Assembly: GCA_947450095.1 (NCBI GenBank)
Contig: CANFUF010000001.1
Span: forward strand, 21,341-85,340
Source of the DNA: Roseiflexaceae bacterium
Lineage (GTDB): Bacteria > Chloroflexota > Chloroflexia > Chloroflexales > Roseiflexaceae
DNA: 64,000 nucleotides
Reading direction: 5' to 3'
A program made the translations under genes and the position numbers. Within the stretch, counting starts at the first letter, position 1, and every line of letters begins with the position of its first letter. Below the pieces are notes generated by a model. The model searched no databases. It was not told the DNA's origin and saw only the letters and a list, made by a program, of their open reading frames with translations. Positions 59,769-64,000 of this stretch are shown here, in pieces.

Positions 59769-60561
59769 GCACGGCCAAAATCGTCGATGTGAGTGGCTCA
59801 AACAAGGTCAACGTGGTCGCAGTGGTAGCGCTAATTTGCTGTAAACCACGCACATACAACACATAACTGATACAGGTTGGCACCAATGCCAAATACCCTA
59901 ATCCTAGCCACACCACTGGTGACAACCGTAAATCGATGCCTTGGGTCGCCATCAATACCGCCGTCAACGCCACTGCCGCCACGCTAAACATATACGCCAA
60001 CGGCGTGGCAGGGGCGTGGTGGGGCGCCACTTGGCGCGACACAATAGCCATCAGGCTATAACAAACGCCCGCAGTAACGGCACAACCAATCCCCCACATC
60101 AGCGAGCCACCCACACTGGCTTTGCCACCATACACCAGCAACGCAGCTCCACCCACCGCCCCCAACAATGCCAACCACTGCACGACGCTGAGCCGTTCAC
60201 GCAATACAACCCCGGTAATCACCGCGGTGACAATCGGCGCGCTACAAATATTAAACATGACGGCTAGCGCTACCCCGATTTGCGGGATTGCGGCGAAGTA
60301 AGCCACTTGATAGCCGGCAAACGCCAAACCACCCACCACCAACAAGAGGTGATGCCGAGCCGGCATGGCAAATCCCCAGCGCCCACTCACCAAGCGGTGC
60401 CATACCAGCAATAAGGGCGCAGACAACACCAAACGCATGGCACCGACCATCAACGGGGCAATGGTCAGGCTGCCAAACAGCAACGCCACCACCACGCCAA
60501 TACTCCCCCACGAGATGGCTGCTAATGCCACCAATCCCATCCCTGCCATACTTTTTGACAT
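59662..60561 (-). CDS. EamA/DMT-family transporter
   Basis: 299 residues from the ATG at 60561 (TTAGGGG upstream). Ten helices in two EamA repeats: GMGLVALAAISWGSIGVVVALLFG at the start and GYLALVPTCISYVLYVRGLQQISATTATTLTLFEPLTSTILAVLILGE in the second half. Likely exports small metabolites; no substrate can be assigned. Its last ~35 codons overlap the tail of the GT-C-like copy 2 by 107 bases on the opposite strand. It is divergent from the M20 peptidase gene. Confidence 0.88.
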   Translation of the reverse strand: MSKSMAGMGLVALAAISWGSIGVVVALLFGSLTIAPLMVGAMRLVLSAPLLLVWHRLVSGRWGFAMPARHHLLLVVGGLAFAGYQVAYFAAIPQIGVALAVMFNICSAPIVTAVITGVVLRERLSVVQWLALLGAVGGAALLVYGGKASVGGSLMWGIGCAVTAGVCYSLMAIVSRQVAPHHAPATPLAYMFSVAAVALTAVLMATQGIDLRLSPVVWLGLGYLALVPTCISYVLYVRGLQQISATTATTLTLFEPLTSTILAVLILGEILSFSAWFGAGVLLCCLVVFAWAQVRDTPN

Positions 60562-60693
60562 ACTACCCCTAACGACACTATGTGGTGGATTTGTTACAAT
60601 CAAATATACCGGTTTTTTCAGCGCCACGCAGGAATTATTCGTTTCAACACTGGTTGCTACGCAGTTTTTTGCCCAATCAAGACGGAGGATTAC

Positions 60694-61824
60694 ATGGATC
60701 GCACCATTCAGTTTTTGCATGATATGACCGCCATCGATTCAGTCAACCCCGATCTCGTCCCTGGCGGAGCCGGCGAGCAGGCGGTAGCCACTTATATTGC
60801 CGAAACGCTCAGCCGGGCGGGGTTGAGCGTGCAGCTCCAAGAAGTCGTGCCTGGACGCCCCAATGTCATCGCTACCGCCAAAGGGAATGGTGGCGGCAAG
60901 GCGCTCATCCTCAATGGCCACACCGATACCGTCGGCGTGGCGGGTATGACCAATCCCCACACCCCCCGCATCGAAGGCAATCGCTTGTATGGTCGCGGCG
61001 CATATGACATGAAGGCCGGCGTGGCTGCCTGTATGAGTGCCGCTATCAATGCCATGCAGATTCCCCGCCGCGGCGATGTAATTTTCACTGCCGTGGTCGA
61101 CGAAGAATACGCCAGCATCGGCACCGAAGCGCTGTTGCGCACCCACCACGCCGACGCCGCCATTGTGACCGAGCCAACCGGACTCGATATGGGTATCGCC
61201 CACAAAGGCTTTGTGTGGTACGCCATCGACGTGCAAGGCAAAGCGGCCCACGGCTCACAACCCACCCTCGGCATCGACGCCATCGTGCGGGCCGGCCGGG
61301 TGCTGACCCGCATCGAAACGCTCGACCTGCAGTTGCGGCGCGGTCAGCACCCCTTGCTGGGCGGGGGCTCCATCCATGCCTCGCTAATTAGTGGTGGCCA
61401 AGAATTATCGAGCTACCCCGAGCAATGCCGCATCTGGCTGGAGCGGCGCACGGCCCCGCCCGAAACCATCAGCGAGGCCACCGCCCAACTCACGACTATT
61501 TTGGCCGAGCTCCACGCCGCCGACCCCACCTTTGCCGCTACATTGCACGTCGACTTGAGCCGACCGTGGTTCGAAATCAGCGCCGATGCCCCCATCGTGC
61601 AACTGGTGCGCCACTGGACCAGCCAGCACACCCAGCGTACCCCTGCCACGATTGGCTCGTTTGGCTGGATGGAAACGTCGTTGTTTGACACTGCCGGCAT
61701 CCCCACACTGTCGTTTGGCCCCGGCGGCGCCGGCGCGCATGCCGTCGAAGAATGGGCCGACATCGACCAGACCATCCAATGCGCCACGATTTTGACCAGC
61801 GTATTGACCGATTTTTGTCAATAA
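60694..61824 (+). CDS. M20-family metallopeptidase/deacylase (ArgE/DapE type)
   Basis: 376 residues from the ATG at 60694 (GGAGG 7 bases upstream). A zinc hydrolase: ALILNGHTDTVGV (His, Asp), LYGRGAYDMKAGVAACM (bridging Asp), VVDEEYASIGTEAL (Glu-Glu), AAIVTEPTG (metal) and GPGGAGAHAVEEW (His). The ArgE/DapE/CPG2 group cleaves N-acyl amino acids or dipeptides; the exact substrate is not clear. It is followed 23 bases later by the glycerate kinase gene and probably shares its transcript. Confidence 0.9.
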   Translation: MDRTIQFLHDMTAIDSVNPDLVPGGAGEQAVATYIAETLSRAGLSVQLQEVVPGRPNVIATAKGNGGGKALILNGHTDTVGVAGMTNPHTPRIEGNRLYGRGAYDMKAGVAACMSAAINAMQIPRRGDVIFTAVVDEEYASIGTEALLRTHHADAAIVTEPTGLDMGIAHKGFVWYAIDVQGKAAHGSQPTLGIDAIVRAGRVLTRIETLDLQLRRGQHPLLGGGSIHASLISGGQELSSYPEQCRIWLERRTAPPETISEATAQLTTILAELHAADPTFAATLHVDLSRPWFEISADAPIVQLVRHWTSQHTQRTPATIGSFGWMETSLFDTAGIPTLSFGPGGAGAHAVEEWADIDQTIQCATILTSVLTDFCQ

Positions 61825-61846
61825 AAACGCCGCAAAGGAGCGACTC

Positions 61847-63154
61847 ATGACAGCAGTGCGGCGTTTTGCCACAGCCACCAGCCAACACAACCCCCACGGC
61901 GCCACCCTCGATGCAATGCTGGCGGCAGCCACGCAAGCGGCCGACCCCCAGCAACAAATCACCCGCGCCATTACCGTTACCCCAAATGGGGTCACGATTG
62001 GTGGTAGCCACTACACCCCCAGCAGTATGGTGCTGTTGGCGGTGGGTAAAGCAGCCTTGACGATGGCCGACGCCGCTATGCGGAGTCTTGGGGCATTGGT
62101 GTCGCACGGACTGGTAATCTACAAAGATGACGATGGTACGCCCCGCCACTCCCAACTGCACTACCACGCCGCTGGGCACCCGGTGCCCGATGCGCGGAGC
62201 CTCGTGGCGGGGCAACTGGCCCGCCAATTGGTACAACAGACTGACTCGACGCAATTAATCGTGGTGTTGGTGTCAGGGGGCGGCTCGGCGCTGATGGTCG
62301 ATCCCTTACCAGGGATTGATTTGGCGCAGATGCAACAGTTGACCCGTGATTTGTTGGCCAGTGGCGCCGATATCAATGCCATCAACACTATCCGCCGACG
62401 CATCGATTTGGTCAAAGGGGGGGGATTAGCCCGGGCCGCCGGCAACACGCCCCTCGTCACATTGATTTTGTCGGATGTGATTGGCAACCCGTTGGCCGCC
62501 ATCGCCTCGGGACCCACCGTCGCCAACCCCGATAGTGCCCTAGCTGCCTGGGAGGTAGTGCAACACGCCGGACTTACCAATCTTGCCCCGGCAATCACCA
62601 CTGCCTTGACGACACCATTGCCACCCGACCACACCAATTACGCCACGCCGCTTATCATTGGTGACATCCAACAAGCCATCGCGGCGGCGGCGCAGGTAGC
62701 GCAACAGGCCGGGTACACGCCACTGATTTTGAGTGATACGCTCAACGGCGAGGCCCGCGAGGTCGGGCGCACCCTCGGGCATATTGCCGCCTACCATGCC
62801 CGCCACGGCCAACGCATCTGCCTGCTCGCCGGCGGCGAGACGACCGTCACGATTCGAGGCAACGGACTGGGTGGACGTAATCAAGAGCTGGCACTGGGGG
62901 CAGCCCTCAGCATCCAAGGCATCCCCAATCTCCTCTGTGCCGCCTATGCCAGCGACGGCGGCGACGGGCCCAGCGATGCCGCCGGAGCCGTCGTTGACGG
63001 TCAAACAATAGCCCGTGCCAAGGCCGCAGGACAAGATGCCCATGATGCCTTGGTGCACAACGATAGTTATTATTTTTTTGATGCCATCGCTGATTTGCTC
63101 AAACCGGGAGCGACCGGCACCAACGTCAATGATTTGTTTGTGGCGTTGCTCTAG
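61847..63154 (+). CDS. Glycerate 2-kinase (GckA/MOFRL family)
   Basis: 435 residues. It phosphorylates D-glycerate to 2-phosphoglycerate. DUF4147 domain: SMVLLAVGKAALTMADAA, AAGHPVPDARS, VVLVSGGGSALMVDPLPGI and NTIRRRIDLVKGGGLARAA; MOFRL domain: CLLAGGETTVTIRGNGLGGRNQELALGAAL and AYASDGGDGPSDAAGAVVDG. AAAGGAG precedes the ATG by 6 bases. It would feed glycerate from glycolate/sugar-acid breakdown into central metabolism, so it may cooperate with glcDE. Its stop overlaps the convergent antiporter gene by four bases (CTAG). Confidence 0.92.
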   Translation: MTAVRRFATATSQHNPHGATLDAMLAAATQAADPQQQITRAITVTPNGVTIGGSHYTPSSMVLLAVGKAALTMADAAMRSLGALVSHGLVIYKDDDGTPRHSQLHYHAAGHPVPDARSLVAGQLARQLVQQTDSTQLIVVLVSGGGSALMVDPLPGIDLAQMQQLTRDLLASGADINAINTIRRRIDLVKGGGLARAAGNTPLVTLILSDVIGNPLAAIASGPTVANPDSALAAWEVVQHAGLTNLAPAITTALTTPLPPDHTNYATPLIIGDIQQAIAAAAQVAQQAGYTPLILSDTLNGEAREVGRTLGHIAAYHARHGQRICLLAGGETTVTIRGNGLGGRNQELALGAALSIQGIPNLLCAAYASDGGDGPSDAAGAVVDGQTIARAKAAGQDAHDALVHNDSYYFFDAIADLLKPGATGTNVNDLFVALL

Positions 63155-64000
63155 GCTTCATCCAGCACAACAGCGTCTGTGGGTAGCGGTGTGCTCGGGA
63201 TCATCCAGCGCAACAGCGGCGGCGTCACCAACGTGGTGACCAACGTCATGACGATTAGTGCCGAAAAAACTGTGCCGCTAATCACCCCGGCAGACAATGC
63301 CGCCCCTGCGAGCACCAAGGCCACTTCGCCCCGTGACACCATCCCGGCACCCACCGTCAGCGCCGGGCGCCACGACATACCACCCATACGCGCACCCAAG
63401 CTGCCACCAATGAGCTTGGTGACAATCGCTACCACCGTAATCACCACAATTACCAACGGTGCCGAAAAAACGTCGTTGGGCGTGACTTGTAAGCCAATAT
63501 TGACAAAAAAGATTGGAATAAAAAAAGCATATCCCACCGTGGCAGTGCCATCGTGAGCGATATGTTTGGGGTTAAGGTGCCGAGTTGCCAAAATCCCCAA
63601 CAGATAGGCGCCAGTAATTGCCGCCACACTCCCCAATGACTCGGCCGCCCAGGCATACAACAATACCAGCGCCATCAACACAGTCAGGGCTGCCTCGCGT
63701 TGCGGCAGTCGATGCTCTAAACGCACGAGTAACGGTAAGAGCCGGTCACCCACAAACCATGCAATCGGGAAAAAGAGGGTCATTTTGAGCAGGGTCATCC
63801 CCAAATCTCCGACACCCGTAATGACATTGATGACCACCGCAAAAATCAACACACCCAGGACATCATCGATGATAGCGGCGCCGAGGATGACGCTACCGAT
63901 TTGGGTACGCATTTGCCCGAGTTCACGCAGTGTTTGCGCCGAAATACTAACACTCGTGGCCATCAACACGGCCCCAACCAATGCTCCGGTCTGCCAATCG
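63151..64000 (-). CDS. CPA2-family cation:proton antiporter, C-terminal part (cut by window edge)
   Basis: The last ~282 residues of a Na+(K+)/H+ antiporter; the N-terminus lies beyond base 64000. The frame is open to the edge (reading DWQTGALVGAVLMATSVSI). Family motifs: LGAAIIDDVLGVLIFAVV with the paired Asp of the ion site, GSVAAITGAYLLGILA, IPIFFVNIGLQV and GAGMVSRGEVALVLAGAAL. It lacks a TrkA-N or other C-terminal regulatory domain; the protein ends ~25 residues after the last helix. The partner that regulates it, if any, is outside the window. Confidence 0.9.
   Translation of the reverse strand, partial: DWQTGALVGAVLMATSVSISAQTLRELGQMRTQIGSVILGAAIIDDVLGVLIFAVVINVITGVGDLGMTLLKMTLFFPIAWFVGDRLLPLLVRLEHRLPQREAALTVLMALVLLYAWAAESLGSVAAITGAYLLGILATRHLNPKHIAHDGTATVGYAFFIPIFFVNIGLQVTPNDVFSAPLVIVVITVVAIVTKLIGGSLGARMGGMSWRPALTVGAGMVSRGEVALVLAGAALSAGVISGTVFSALIVMTLVTTLVTPPLLRWMIPSTPLPTDAVVLDEA

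Overview
This 64 kb window looks like a chromosomal segment of a Chloroflexota bacterium. The evidence is indirect: lipoproteins with long Ala/Pro/Thr-rich linkers after the lipobox, a cytoplasmic sugar-sensing hybrid kinase with an AraC domain, DUF5107-TPR proteins, GT-C-like membrane proteins, and base composition near 50% GC with AT-rich intergenic gaps. The class is not certain. I recognised no rRNA, tRNA, CRISPR array, phage or intact insertion sequence.

Layout. 1-7.4 kb: the end of prfB, a lipoprotein with a possible cysteine-peptidase domain, glcD-glcE on the minus strand, and an OmpR-type two-component pair. 7.6-12.8 kb: a DUF5107-TPR protein and a lipoprotein sugar dehydrogenase of the glucose/sorbosone type. 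12.8-33 kb: a large sugar-acid catabolic island. Its plus-strand arm carries a GntR/FadR regulator, a uronate-dehydrogenase-like SDR, an enolase-superfamily dehydratase, a beta-propeller lactonase and then an unrelated acyltransferase. Its minus-strand arm is a twelve-gene run: a peptide-type ABC importer (lipoprotein, two permeases, two ATPases), a CBM9-like protein, a mutarotase-like protein, UxuA-type mannonate dehydratase, a second SDR, an RraA-family protein and two more enolase-superfamily enzymes. A strong sigma-70 promoter drives the importer, and hairpins punctuate the run. The gene set fits import of uronate-containing sugars followed by an oxidative route (uronate, aldarolactone, aldarate, keto-deoxy acid, aldol cleavage) beside a mannonate branch.

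33.5-36.3 kb: a B12-dependent diol/glycerol dehydratase with fused large and medium subunits plus a small subunit, without reactivase or microcompartment genes. 37-46 kb: a one-polypeptide soluble sugar sensor (periplasmic-binding-protein-like, GAF, histidine kinase, receiver, AraC), a palindromic tandem-repeat array in its 3' region, a receiver protein with Glu at the phospho-Asp position, a CUT1-type sugar ABC importer lacking its ATPase, and a GH4 alpha-galactosidase-like enzyme. 46-52.7 kb: EamA transporter, PfkB kinase, VIT-vWA protein, a remnant of a C25-like peptidase, and an LPXTG-like protein beside a sortase. 52.8-64 kb: TerC, peptidase T, two tandem GT-C-like membrane proteins (the second overlapping a convergent EamA gene), an M20 peptidase, glycerate 2-kinase and a truncated CPA2 antiporter.

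The most distinctive items are the soluble all-in-one sensor, the fused diol dehydratase without accessory genes, the sugar-acid island, the palindromic repeat array with a distant inverted copy, and a perfect 56-bp palindrome between the two GT-C-like paralogues.
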